DNA of 5,158 nucleotides from the NCBI GenBank assembly GCA_028865845.1, contig JAGWJK010000406.1, positions 1-5,158 of the forward strand, read 5' to 3'. The translations under genes were made by a program, and so were the position numbers. Below the pieces are notes generated by a model. That model was given only the letters and a program-made list of their open reading frames with translations. It made no database searches and was not told the DNA's origin. Position 1 is the stretch's first letter, and the number at the start of each line of letters is the position of its first letter. Origin of the DNA: Rhizobiaceae bacterium (GTDB taxonomy: Bacteria; Pseudomonadota; Alphaproteobacteria; Rhizobiales; Rhizobiaceae). Shown here one piece after another: positions 1 to 5,158 of this stretch.

Positions 1-178
1 CGCCGAACTGATCGCGGCGCAATCCGGCCTTGGTTTTCGGATGCAGCAGGCGCAGCTCTATTACGATCTTCCGACAATCTTCGTGAGCCTGATTGCGATC
101 GGCGTGCTCGGCCTCATCATGGACCGTATCGTCATGGCCGCAGATCGTGTTCTGACATCCTGGCAGGAGCGACTGTGA
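1..178 (+). CDS. ABC transporter permease, SsuC/TauC-like, C-terminal end (5' partial)
   Basis: The first complete codon is at base 2 and the frame stays open to a TGA at 176-178, giving the last 58 residues of a protein whose start lies outside the window. It begins [12 protein letters not shown], continues through [13 protein letters not shown], and then has one hydrophobic stretch (about residues 27-40, [15 protein letters not shown]) followed by a polar tail ending TSWQERL. This pattern, a Gly-rich coupling segment, a last transmembrane helix, and a short cytoplasmic tail with a Trp, is typical of the C-terminus of inner-membrane permeases for sulfonate, taurine or nitrate import (BPD_transp_1 family). 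The ATPase gene starts inside its stop codon and the binding protein follows, so it should be the membrane channel of this importer. Substrate is unknown. The family call is firm mainly because of the context. Confidence 0.85.
   Translation, partial: AELIAAQSGLGFRMQQAQLYYDLPTIFVSLIAIGVLGLIMDRIVMAADRVLTSWQERL
165..169 (+). promoter_or_regulatory. Shine-Dalgarno AGGAG for the GTG-started ATPase
   Basis: AGGAG sits 5 bases before the GTG at 175, inside the last codons of the permease gene. It supports the GTG start. The next in-frame ATG falls after the Walker A motif, so a later start would destroy the ATPase. Confidence 0.6.
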
Positions 179-945
179 CCCCGAAAATCTCCTTTCAGAA
201 CGTCTCCAAGCGTTTCGACCTTGCCGGACGCTCGTCATTTGCCGCTCTCGACAATTTCTCGCTCGATATCGATGACGGCGAGTTCATTACCGTGGTCGGT
301 CCTTCGGGCTGTGGCAAGTCGACGGCGATGAACATCGCCGCCGGCCTGACGGCGCCGTCGTCCGGCCGTGTCGTCGTCGATGATGTCGAAGTCGACAAGC
401 CAAGTCCGGAGCGCGGGGTGATTTTCCAACAATATGCGCTGTTTCCCTGGCTGACGGTGCGCGAGAACGTCGAGTTTGGATTGCAGATCGCCGGCCTTGC
501 CAAGGCCGAGCGCCGCAAGATCGCCGATCATTTCATCGGGCTCGTCGGTCTTACCGATTTCGCCAACGCGCTGCCGAAAACCCTGTCGGGTGGCATGAAG
601 CAGCGTTGCGCCATAGCGCGCGCCTACGCGGTCAACCCGAAGATGCTGCTGATGGACGAACCCTTCGGCGCTCTGGATGCGCTGACGCGCGTTCAGCTTC
701 AGGAGCAACTGCTCACCATGTGGAGCAAGGAGCGGCGCACGGTGATGTTCATCACCCACGATGTCGACGAAGCGGTCTTCCTGGCAAGCCGCGTCATCGT
801 GATGGCGGCACGGCCCGGCCGGCTGCACAAGATCATCCCGATCGAGCTGCCCTATCCGCGGAATGAGGAAATCCGGCTCTCTCCCGAGTTCGCCGCGCTG
901 CGCAACCAGGTCTGGCGCGCCGTCTACCATCCCACATCCGAATAA
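175..945 (+). CDS. ABC transporter ATP-binding protein, SsuB/TauB/NrtD-like
   Basis: A cytoplasmic ATPase of 256 residues, the normal length for this family, that powers import through the permease encoded just upstream. All nucleotide-binding motifs are intact: Walker [10 protein letters not shown] (42-50), Q-loop in FQQYALFPW (Gln85/86), signature LSGGMKQR (137-144), Walker B MLLMDEP (157-163) with catalytic Glu162, D-loop GALDAL (165-170) and switch His195 in ITHDVDEA. The [10 protein letters not shown] segment after the Q-loop and the ARPGR turn near residue 212 are typical of the nitrate/sulfonate/taurine subgroup. The GTG start overlaps the permease stop by 4 bases (GTGA), which suggests translational coupling and equal dosage of the two subunits. 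It ends with TAA, 38 bases before the binding-protein gene. Substrate cannot be decided from the ATPase. Confidence 0.93.
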   Translation: MTPKISFQNVSKRFDLAGRSSFAALDNFSLDIDDGEFITVVGPSGCGKSTAMNIAAGLTAPSSGRVVVDDVEVDKPSPERGVIFQQYALFPWLTVRENVEFGLQIAGLAKAERRKIADHFIGLVGLTDFANALPKTLSGGMKQRCAIARAYAVNPKMLLMDEPFGALDALTRVQLQEQLLTMWSKERRTVMFITHDVDEAVFLASRVIVMAARPGRLHKIIPIELPYPRNEEIRLSPEFAALRNQVWRAVYHPTSE

Positions 946-970
946 ACACACCATAAAACCAAGGAAATTG

Positions 971-977
971 AAGGAGG
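971..977 (+). promoter_or_regulatory. Strong Shine-Dalgarno AAGGAGG before the binding-protein gene
   Basis: AAGGAGG lies 6 bases upstream of the ATG at 984. It is close to the ideal anti-16S match and stronger than the AGGAG used by the ATPase gene. This fits the usual need for more binding protein than membrane and ATPase subunits. Confidence 0.7.
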
Positions 978-983
978 AATGAC

Positions 984-1961
984 ATGCTGACGAGACGTAC
1001 CTTCATGACTGCGACGGCAGGTATTGCCGCTGCTGCCTCCCTGCCGTTCGCTCGCAAGGCGAGTGCTGCATCGGACGCGCTGAGCATCGGCTACATTGCG
1101 GATTTTCCGAATGCCAGCGTGTTTGCGATCGCCGAAGACCAGAAGCTCTGGGACGCGGAGGGCCTGAAGCCCGATCTCAAGGTCTTCACCAACGGCCCGA
1201 TCCAGATCCAGGCGATGGGCGCCGGCAGCCTGAACTTCGGCACGATCGGACCCGGCGCGCTCTGGCTTCCGGCCAGCGGCCGCTCCAAGGTGATCGGCGT
1301 GAACGATATCGGCTTCAGCGATCGCATCATCGCGCAGGCGAACATCAAGTCGGTGGCCGACCTCAAGGGCAAGAAGGTCGGGGTTCCGCAGGGAACATCC
1401 GGCGACATGATCCTGCGTCTTGGCCTTGCCAAGGCGGGATTGACCATCAACGACATCCAGATGATCCCGATGGATCCGAGCACGATCGTCGCCTCCTTCT
1501 CGTCGAAGCAGATCGACGCGGCCGGCATCTGGTATCCGCTGATCGATGCGATCAAGCCACGCGTGCCTGATCTCAACGAGCTTGCCGCTAATAAGGATTT
1601 CTATCCGCAGACCTCGTTCATCAACACCTACATCGCCCGCAACGAGATCGTTCAGGAAAATCCGAAGCTGGTCGTCAGCTTCCTGAAGGTGATGAAGAAG
1701 GCAATGGACTACCGCGCCGCCAATCTCGACCGTTCGATCCAGCTGACGACGGCCTTCCTCAAGGCGCCGGCTGATGCAACCGACAAGGTTGCCAGAAGCC
1801 GCAAGCTTCTCACCAGCGGCGAACTCAACAAGTTCAACGACGACGGTACCGTCGAGAAGTGGCTGACCGAGTTCAACGATATGTTCAAGGCATTCGGAAC
1901 CGTCAAGGACCCGCTGCCGCCGTCGCAATATTACGAAGCCAAGCTTTTCGCCTCTGCTTGA
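984..1961 (+). CDS. ABC transporter substrate-binding protein, SsuA/TauA/NMT1-like, with Tat-type signal peptide
   Basis: A periplasmic receptor of 325 residues that would capture the ligand and deliver it to the permease/ATPase pair. The N-terminus MLTRRTFMTATAG has a twin-arginine motif (Arg4-Arg5 followed by Thr-Phe-Met), a short Ala-rich hydrophobic core (residues 10-22) and a likely signal peptidase site after Ala28 (ASA|AS), so export by Tat is probable. The mature part has the family pattern: SIGYIADFPNAS near the start, a GLKPDLKVF strand, the ADLKGKKVGVPQGTSG ligand-loop region (about residues 125-140), and the DAAGIWYPLIDAI segment (about 178-190) in the second lobe. It follows the ATPase by 38 bases with a very good ribosome site, and a hairpin terminator lies 20 bases after the stop. 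Known relatives bind sulfonates, taurine, nitrate or pyrimidine precursors; the ligand here is undetermined. Confidence 0.9.
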   Translation: MLTRRTFMTATAGIAAAASLPFARKASAASDALSIGYIADFPNASVFAIAEDQKLWDAEGLKPDLKVFTNGPIQIQAMGAGSLNFGTIGPGALWLPASGRSKVIGVNDIGFSDRIIAQANIKSVADLKGKKVGVPQGTSGDMILRLGLAKAGLTINDIQMIPMDPSTIVASFSSKQIDAAGIWYPLIDAIKPRVPDLNELAANKDFYPQTSFINTYIARNEIVQENPKLVVSFLKVMKKAMDYRAANLDRSIQLTTAFLKAPADATDKVARSRKLLTSGELNKFNDDGTVEKWLTEFNDMFKAFGTVKDPLPPSQYYEAKLFASA

Positions 1962-1979
1962 GGCAAGGTTCAAGAAAAT

Positions 1980-2007
1980 AGACGGCCGGGTGTGTTCCCG
2001 GCCGTTT
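1980..2007. terminator. Bidirectional Rho-independent terminator between convergent genes
   Basis: A perfect 9-bp GC-rich stem (ACGGCCGGG at 1982-1990, CCCGGCCGT at 1997-2005) with a 6-base loop TGTGTT, extended by a G-U and an A-U pair. It lies between the plus-strand transporter operon (stop at 1961) and the minus-strand small gene (stop at 2036). On the plus strand the T run after the stem is only three bases. On the minus strand the stem is followed by the T-rich CTATTTTCTT, so it should work better there, but the position suggests use by both units. Confidence 0.75.
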
Positions 2008-2035
2008 CAAGATTTAGGATGGCTCTTCGGCGGCG

Positions 2036-2365
2036 CTATTTGCGCACGACGCCGAACCTGGCAAGCACCTCGCCCGGAATCGCATAGCGCTGGATCAGTT
2101 CGCGATTGTTTCGCAGGCCGCAGATTTCGCGCTGGATGAAGAAAGCCCAGACGGCATCGGATGCCTCATTGATGCGTCGGTCTCGCTCGGCGGCGTCATG
2201 GCGACCGGCATCCCAGGCCTGCAGCTTCGCGAGCGCGGTTTCGACCTTCAGCCCGTGGCGTCCAAGCGAGCTGGCCCGCTCCGCCAGCAGCTCATATTCG
2301 AGAACGTTGAATTCGTTATCGACCGAATGAGGTTGCCGCAATGATTGCGGCGGCCGAACGCCCAT
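2036..2365 (-). CDS. Conserved-looking small protein of unknown function (possibly DUF6665)
   Basis: A 109-residue protein that I cannot assign a function. It begins MGVRPPQSLRQP, is polar and mostly helix-forming, and has no signal peptide or membrane segment. A Trp/Phe-rich helix (AVWAFFIQREICGL, about residues 71-84) is followed by a basic C-terminal part ending ARFGVVRK. From memory it resembles small alphaproteobacterial proteins labelled DUF6665; this was not checked. Translation is supported by an AGAGGA ribosome site (plus-strand bases 2373-2378) about 7 bases before the ATG. It lies 69 bases downstream of poxB on the same strand, with a large hairpin in the gap, so it is probably transcribed from the poxB promoter at least in part. 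It converges on the transporter operon across the terminator at 1980-2007. Codon use matches the neighbours. The call as a real gene is good; the family name is tentative. Confidence 0.78.
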   Translation of the reverse strand: MGVRPPQSLRQPHSVDNEFNVLEYELLAERASSLGRHGLKVETALAKLQAWDAGRHDAAERDRRINEASDAVWAFFIQREICGLRNNRELIQRYAIPGEVLARFGVVRK

Positions 2366-2383
2366 GCTCAGATCCTCTTATTC

Positions 2384-2422
2384 CAGTGCCGACGGGCCGT
2401 CACATCGGCACCGTCGGCATTG
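2384..2422. repeat. Strong intergenic hairpin between poxB and the downstream small gene
   Basis: The outer stem pairs TGCCGACGG (2387-2395) with CCGTCGGCA (2411-2419) perfectly and extends outwards by a G-U, an A-U and a C-G pair (2384-2386 with 2420-2422). An inner stem GCCG (2396-2399) / CGGC (2406-2409) closes a 6-base loop, leaving one bulged A at 2410. In the minus-strand transcript it starts 12 bases after the poxB stop and ends 18 bases before the next start codon. No T run follows on either strand, so it is not a classic terminator. It may protect the poxB message or lower expression of the second gene. Confidence 0.6.
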
Positions 2423-2434
2423 TCAGGTGAATTG

Positions 2435-4156
2435 TTAGCGCAGCAGATTGACCTTGGCCAGATCCACCAACTGACGCCCGCGACCGTCGATGACCGCTTT
2501 CAGCATGAAGAGGCCGAATTTCTTGGCTTCCTCGACGTTGGTCTTCGGCGGCATGATCAACTCCTGGCGGGCGCTTATGACATCCACCAAAGCCGGTCCG
2601 GGATGCGCGAAAGCGGCCGTCAATGCCTCCTTCAAATCGCCCGGACGCTCGACGCGAAAACCCTTGACACCGACGGCCTCGGCCATGGCGGCAAAATTGG
2701 GATTCTTAAGTTCAACATCGTGGTCGAGGAAGCCGGTCGCCTTCATCTCCAGCTCGACAAAGCCGAGAGTGCCGTTGTTCAGCACCACGATCTTCACCGG
2801 CAGCCCGACTTGGCCAAGCGTCAGGAAATCGCCCATCATCATCGCAAAGCCGCCGTCGCCGGACATCGAAATCACTTGCCGGCCGGGATAAGCGGCCTGC
2901 GCGCCGATCGCCTGCGGCATCGCATTGGCCATCGAGCCGTGATTGAACGATCCGATGAGGCGGCGCTTGCCGTTCATCTTCAGATATCGTGCCGCCCAGG
3001 CCGTCGGTGTTCCGACATCGCAGGTGAAGATCGCATCGTCGTTTGCAAGCTCGTTGACCAGCCGAGAGACATATTGCGGGTGGATCACTTCGCTGTTCGG
3101 GCTGCTTTCCGCGAGATCGTCCAAGCCTTTGCGGGCCTTGCCGTAGTTTTCGACCGCGCTGTTCAGATGCCTGTCGTCGCTCTTTTCATCGAGCCGCGGC
3201 AGCAGCGCTTGCAATGTCGCCTTGACGTCGCCAATGAGGCCGATGTCCAGCGGGCACCGGTTGCCCAATGCCTCGGGGCGTATGTCGATCTGGGCGATCC
3301 TGGCATTTTGCGGATAAAATTGCCGATAGGGAAAGTCCGTTCCGAGCATCAACAGCGTATCGCAGCTCTCCATTGCATAGTAGCCGGAGGCGAAGCCAAT
3401 GAGACCCGTCATCCCGACATCGTAGGGATTGTCGAACTCGACATGCTCCTTGCCGCGCAGGGGATGGACGACGGGCGCCTTCAGCTTTTTGGCAAGTTCC
3501 AATATTTCCGCATGCGCCCCGGCACATCCGGCTCCGCACAACATCGTGACGTTCTTACCGCCATTCAAAAGAGCCGCCAGACTGTCCAGATCGTTGTCGG
3601 CCGGCACGACGACCGGCTGTCGCGGCTTTACGAAAGACGGGACCTTGGCGTTGATCGTCTCCAGGGCGATGTCACCGGATACCACAACGACAGCGACGCC
3701 TTTGCGGGCAATGGCGGTGCGGACGGCGCGTTCGAGGATCTGCGGCATCTGCGATGCCTTCGACACCAGCTCGACGTAGTGGCTGCATTCCTTGAAAAGG
3801 ATTTCCGGATGGGTGGCCTGGAAATAGTCGATGCCGATTTCGCTGGACGGGATGTGTGCAGCGATGGCCACGACCGGAACCCGAGAGCGATGGCAGTCGA
3901 AAAGTCCGTTGATGAGATGAAGATTGCCAGGGCCGCAGCTGCCCGCGCACACGGCGAGCTCGCCCGTCAAATGCGCTTCGGCGCCTGCCGCGAACGCGCC
4001 GGCCTCTTCGTTGCGCATGTGGACCCAATCAATGCCGCCCTTCTTGTGCAGCGCATCCGTAAAACCGTTGAGGGAATCCCCGACGATCCCGAATATGCGT
4101 TTCACGCCAGCTTGCTTCAGGGTATCGACCATGAATTCGGCAACAGTCTGTGACAT
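2435..4156 (-). CDS. poxB: Pyruvate dehydrogenase (quinone) / pyruvate oxidase, ThDP- and FAD-dependent
   Basis: Decarboxylates pyruvate to acetate and CO2 and passes the electrons through FAD to membrane quinone, bypassing acetyl-CoA. The 573 residues align along nearly the whole length with E. coli PoxB (572) as I remember it, including the stretches [36 protein letters not shown] and [20 protein letters not shown]. Domains in order: N-terminal pyrimidine-binding domain (about 1-180) with catalytic Glu50 in RNEEAGAF; central FAD-binding domain (about 190-340); C-terminal diphosphate-binding domain (about 360-530) with the GDG (433-435) ... NN (460-461) ThDP/Mg motif. The tail ending in DLAKVNLLR matches the amphipathic C-terminal peptide by which PoxB attaches to the membrane when activated. 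I chose the ATG at 4156 (MSQTVAEF) because E. coli starts MKQTVA and a GGGA lies 6 bases upstream; an in-frame ATG at 4168 would add four residues but has no ribosome site. It probably forms a unit with the small gene downstream. Confidence 0.95.
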   Translation of the reverse strand: MSQTVAEFMVDTLKQAGVKRIFGIVGDSLNGFTDALHKKGGIDWVHMRNEEAGAFAAGAEAHLTGELAVCAGSCGPGNLHLINGLFDCHRSRVPVVAIAAHIPSSEIGIDYFQATHPEILFKECSHYVELVSKASQMPQILERAVRTAIARKGVAVVVVSGDIALETINAKVPSFVKPRQPVVVPADNDLDSLAALLNGGKNVTMLCGAGCAGAHAEILELAKKLKAPVVHPLRGKEHVEFDNPYDVGMTGLIGFASGYYAMESCDTLLMLGTDFPYRQFYPQNARIAQIDIRPEALGNRCPLDIGLIGDVKATLQALLPRLDEKSDDRHLNSAVENYGKARKGLDDLAESSPNSEVIHPQYVSRLVNELANDDAIFTCDVGTPTAWAARYLKMNGKRRLIGSFNHGSMANAMPQAIGAQAAYPGRQVISMSGDGGFAMMMGDFLTLGQVGLPVKIVVLNNGTLGFVELEMKATGFLDHDVELKNPNFAAMAEAVGVKGFRVERPGDLKEALTAAFAHPGPALVDVISARQELIMPPKTNVEEAKKFGLFMLKAVIDGRGRQLVDLAKVNLLR

Positions 4157-4266
4157 CTCAAATCCCATTCGTTTTCGTTGAGGACGGTTGGTTCAGCAAA
4201 TGCCGTCAAGGCTGCATTGTCGGACAGTGCGGCTCCCGTTGTTGGATGGTTTTCAGCTCGTGGACG

Positions 4267-4294
4267 AATATGTGCCGGAAGACCGGCGCGCCAA
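4267..4294 (-). promoter_or_regulatory. Candidate sigma-70-type promoter for poxB
   Basis: Read on the minus strand, TTGGCG (4289-4294) and CATATT (4267-4272) are separated by 16 bases; each matches the consensus at four of six positions. The -10 element lies about 110 bases before the poxB start codon, leaving room for a leader. The -35 box falls inside the 4286-4303 inverted repeat, a suitable place for a repressor. A prediction by eye only. Confidence 0.22.
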
Positions 4295-4303
4295 GTGGCG
4301 CGC
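4274..4303. repeat. Two adjacent inverted repeats upstream of poxB
   Basis: GCCGG (4274-4278) pairs with CCGGC (4283-4287) across a 4-base spacer. Next to it, GCGCGCC (4286-4292) pairs perfectly with GGCGCGC (4297-4303) across AAGT. The two share bases 4286-4287. They may be an operator over the candidate promoter, but in such GC-rich DNA they could also be accidental. Confidence 0.4.
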
Positions 4304-4500
4304 TTCGGATGATGCGAGAAGTGTTGTCGAGGAGGCGACTTATCCGCGCTCGGTACCAAGAAGAATTTGATGTCGAAGCCGGCAAATCAAGCGCTTTTCC
4401 AGCGCCCGTCGTCAAATTCTCGTGCGCGGGCGGATCGTCGGCAAGGGGGAGGCGAGCGTCGACCAATGCCTCCTGCTTTTAAATGCCCATAGGTAGCCGA

Positions 4501-4534
4501 CAAAAAGAAAGGCGCGGCCTGGGGCCGCGTCTTT
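4501..4534 (-). terminator. Rho-independent terminator of the chemoreceptor gene
   Basis: The arms 4508-4519 and 4523-4534 form a 12-bp stem with one G-U pair and a 3-base loop; the core is GGCGCGGCC with GGCCGCGTC. Read on the minus strand the core stem is followed by the T-rich TTTCTTTTTG, the arrangement of an intrinsic terminator. It lies about 95 bases after the chemoreceptor stop and would keep that transcript out of poxB. On the plus strand only TTT follows, so activity there would be weaker. Confidence 0.75.
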
Positions 4535-4590
4535 CATGAGATCGTTTGGGGCACCGATTGGGCTTGAATCCGCTTCGGCCCGAGACAACT

Positions 4591-4623
4591 GATACCTGGA
4601 GCCCGCCGAGGGCTCCCGGTATC
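4591..4623. repeat. Hairpin immediately after the chemoreceptor stop codon
   Basis: GATACCTGGAGCCC (4591-4604) pairs with GGGCTCCCGGTATC (4610-4623) with a single mismatch and a 5-base loop. It starts 5 bases after the stop codon in the minus-strand transcript. No T run follows, so it is more likely a 3' stabilising or Rho-related structure, or a small palindromic repeat element, than the main terminator, which lies further on at 4501-4534. Confidence 0.6.
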
Positions 4624-4628
4624 GATGC

Positions 4629-5158
4629 TCAGAACTCTTCCCAGTCGTCGGCGGCAACCGCGAGGGCGGCATTGCCGGCGCGCTTGACCGAGGCAATGCG
4701 CGGCGCCTGGCGAACCGGGGCAGCCGGGCGAGCTTCCGGCACCGTGGTCTCGCGCTTCCTGATCGGCGCGCTTCCCATGGTTTTGAAGCGCTCCATCAGC
4801 TGCGACAGGTTATCGGTCTCCTTGCTCAGGCTCTGGGCCGCAGCCGTGGTTTCCTCGACCATGGCCGCATTCTGTTGCGTCACCTTGTCCATCTCATCGG
4901 CGGACGAGGCGACTTCCTTGAGGCTGATGGCCTGTTCCTTCGTGCTCGTGGTGATCGAGTTCACGAATATGCTCATCTGTTCGACTTCGACGACAATTTC
5001 GTCGAGGGATTTGCCGGATGCGGTGACGAGATCGACACCCTGCTTAACCTGGGCGGAAGAGGTGGAAATCAGGCTCTTGATTTCCTTTGCGGCATCTGCC
5101 GAGCGCTGTGCCAACCCGCGCACTTCCTGAGCGACGACGGCGAAACCACGGCCGGCTT
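4629..5158 (-). CDS. Methyl-accepting chemotaxis protein, C-terminal part (5' partial)
   Basis: The last 175 residues of a chemoreceptor whose start lies beyond the right window edge; the frame is open through base 5158. It opens with AGRGFAVVAQEVRGLAQRSA, the highly conserved hairpin tip of the cytoplasmic signalling domain that contacts CheA and CheW. A long coiled-coil return helix follows (about residues 20-125). The segment QNAAMVEETTAAAQSL (95-110) is the usual methylation-helix region, with Glu101-Glu102 as the likely adaptation site. A Pro/Ala/Arg-rich flexible linker (about 127-168) ends in DDWEEF. The last five residues fit the xWxxF pentapeptide that tethers CheR and CheB in high-abundance receptors (NWETF in E. 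coli), so this receptor is probably able to assist its own methylation. The sensory domain is not visible, so ligand and membrane topology are unknown. It is transcribed towards poxB but separated from it by a terminator. Confidence 0.95.
   Translation of the reverse strand, partial: AGRGFAVVAQEVRGLAQRSADAAKEIKSLISTSSAQVKQGVDLVTASGKSLDEIVVEVEQMSIFVNSITTSTKEQAISLKEVASSADEMDKVTQQNAAMVEETTAAAQSLSKETDNLSQLMERFKTMGSAPIRKRETTVPEARPAAPVRQAPRIASVKRAGNAALAVAADDWEEF

Larger units (their letters stand above)
4182..4496 (+). pseudogene. Possible gene remnant with an in-frame TGA (uncertain)
   Basis: One plus-strand frame is open across about 310 bases apart from a TGA at 4368-4370. The first part contains a coding-like stretch LVDEYVPEDRRAKWRASDDA. 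The part after the TGA reads RRQILVRGRIVGKGEASVD and then ends at TAG (4494-4496). The charged-then-alternating hydrophobic pattern of RQILVRGRIV resembles the opening strand of a PilZ-type (cyclic-di-GMP binding) domain, but the canonical RxxxR and DxSxxG motifs are not present, so this is a weak guess. There is no ATG start with a good ribosome site; a TTG at 4188 has only a poorly spaced AGGA. It overlaps the likely poxB promoter region. It could be a decayed gene or simply a chance open frame in GC-rich DNA. Confidence 0.2.
4157..4628. other. 472-base intergenic region between the chemoreceptor gene and poxB
   Basis: No convincing intact gene on either strand. From left to right it holds the poxB leader and candidate promoter (to about 4294), two adjacent inverted repeats (4274-4303), a plus-strand frame open from 4182 to 4496 except for one TGA at 4368-4370, a minus-strand terminator hairpin (4501-4534), and a second hairpin directly after the chemoreceptor stop (4591-4623). 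Minus-strand frames in the region give Ser/Pro/Arg-rich translations without recognisable motifs. No tRNA or repeat array was seen. Confidence 0.6.

Noticed and set aside
924..1973. A 349-codon open frame on the minus strand opposite the binding-protein gene
   Set aside because: The plus-strand gene has a Tat signal, a strong ribosome site and family motifs. The antisense translation is low in hydrophobic clusters and looks like an Asp/Arg/Leu-rich shadow; a similar shadow covers the ATPase gene.
2345..4153. A 602-codon open frame on the plus strand lying opposite poxB
   Set aside because: It is antisense to a gene with firm whole-length homology. Its translation is rich in His, Arg, Gln and Asp with no recognisable domain, which is the usual product of reading the complement of GC-rich codons.
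4157..4168. Upstream in-frame ATG at 4168 as the poxB start
   Set aside because: It has no ribosome site in front of it, adds four residues absent from E. coli PoxB, and the ATG at 4156 has a GGGA at good distance.
4181..4209. TTGACG at 4204-4209 (minus strand) as a poxB -35 box
   Set aside because: The hexamer is good, but 17 bases downstream the sequence is CGTCCT, a poor -10 element. Kept only as an alternative to the candidate at 4267-4294.
4206..4466. 86-codon minus-strand open frame in the intergenic region
   Set aside because: No ribosome site, no motif, and low-complexity Ser/Pro/Arg composition. It overlaps the candidate poxB promoter and the more coding-like plus-strand frame.
4448..4480. 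GGAGGC / GCCTCC inverted repeat followed by TGCTTTT as a plus-strand terminator
   Set aside because: The stem is only 6 bp with a loop of about 14 bases, the extension is broken by mismatches, and no firm plus-strand gene precedes it.

Overview
The window looks like a chromosome or large-replicon segment of an alphaproteobacterium of the Rhizobiaceae type (Rhizobium/Agrobacterium-like). The reasons are the GC-rich coding sequence with strong G/C preference at third codon positions, the SsuABC/TauABC-like transporter, a chemoreceptor ending in a WEEF tail, and a small protein resembling one I associate with rhizobial genomes. The assignment is by recognition only; no search was run.

Left part, plus strand (1-1961): the end of an ABC importer operon of the nitrate/sulfonate/taurine (SsuABC/TauABC/NMT1) family. 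The order is permease (C-terminal 58 residues only), ATPase (GTG start, 4-base overlap with the permease) and periplasmic binding protein with a twin-arginine-type signal peptide. A perfect 9-bp hairpin at 1980-2007 closes the operon and probably also terminates the convergent minus-strand unit. The substrate cannot be read from the sequence.

Middle part, minus strand (4156 down to 2036): poxB, a full-length ThDP/FAD-dependent, quinone-linked pyruvate dehydrogenase (pyruvate oxidase) with its catalytic Glu, GDG...NN cofactor motif and C-terminal membrane-binding tail. It is followed 69 bases later by a 109-residue conserved-looking small protein of unknown function (possibly DUF6665). A strong branched-looking hairpin with no U-tract lies in the gap. 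The two genes are probably one transcription unit, with the second gene read through or tuned by the hairpin.

Right part (4157-5158): a 472-base gap, then the C-terminal 175 residues of a methyl-accepting chemotaxis protein on the minus strand, running off the window edge. The gap holds two hairpins behind the chemoreceptor gene (one a good minus-strand terminator), a candidate poxB promoter with adjacent inverted repeats, and a plus-strand reading frame interrupted by one TGA that may be a gene remnant.

Nothing here amounts to a clearly new biological system. The points most worth a second look are the poxB/small-protein pair with its intergenic hairpin, and the possible decayed gene between poxB and the chemoreceptor gene.
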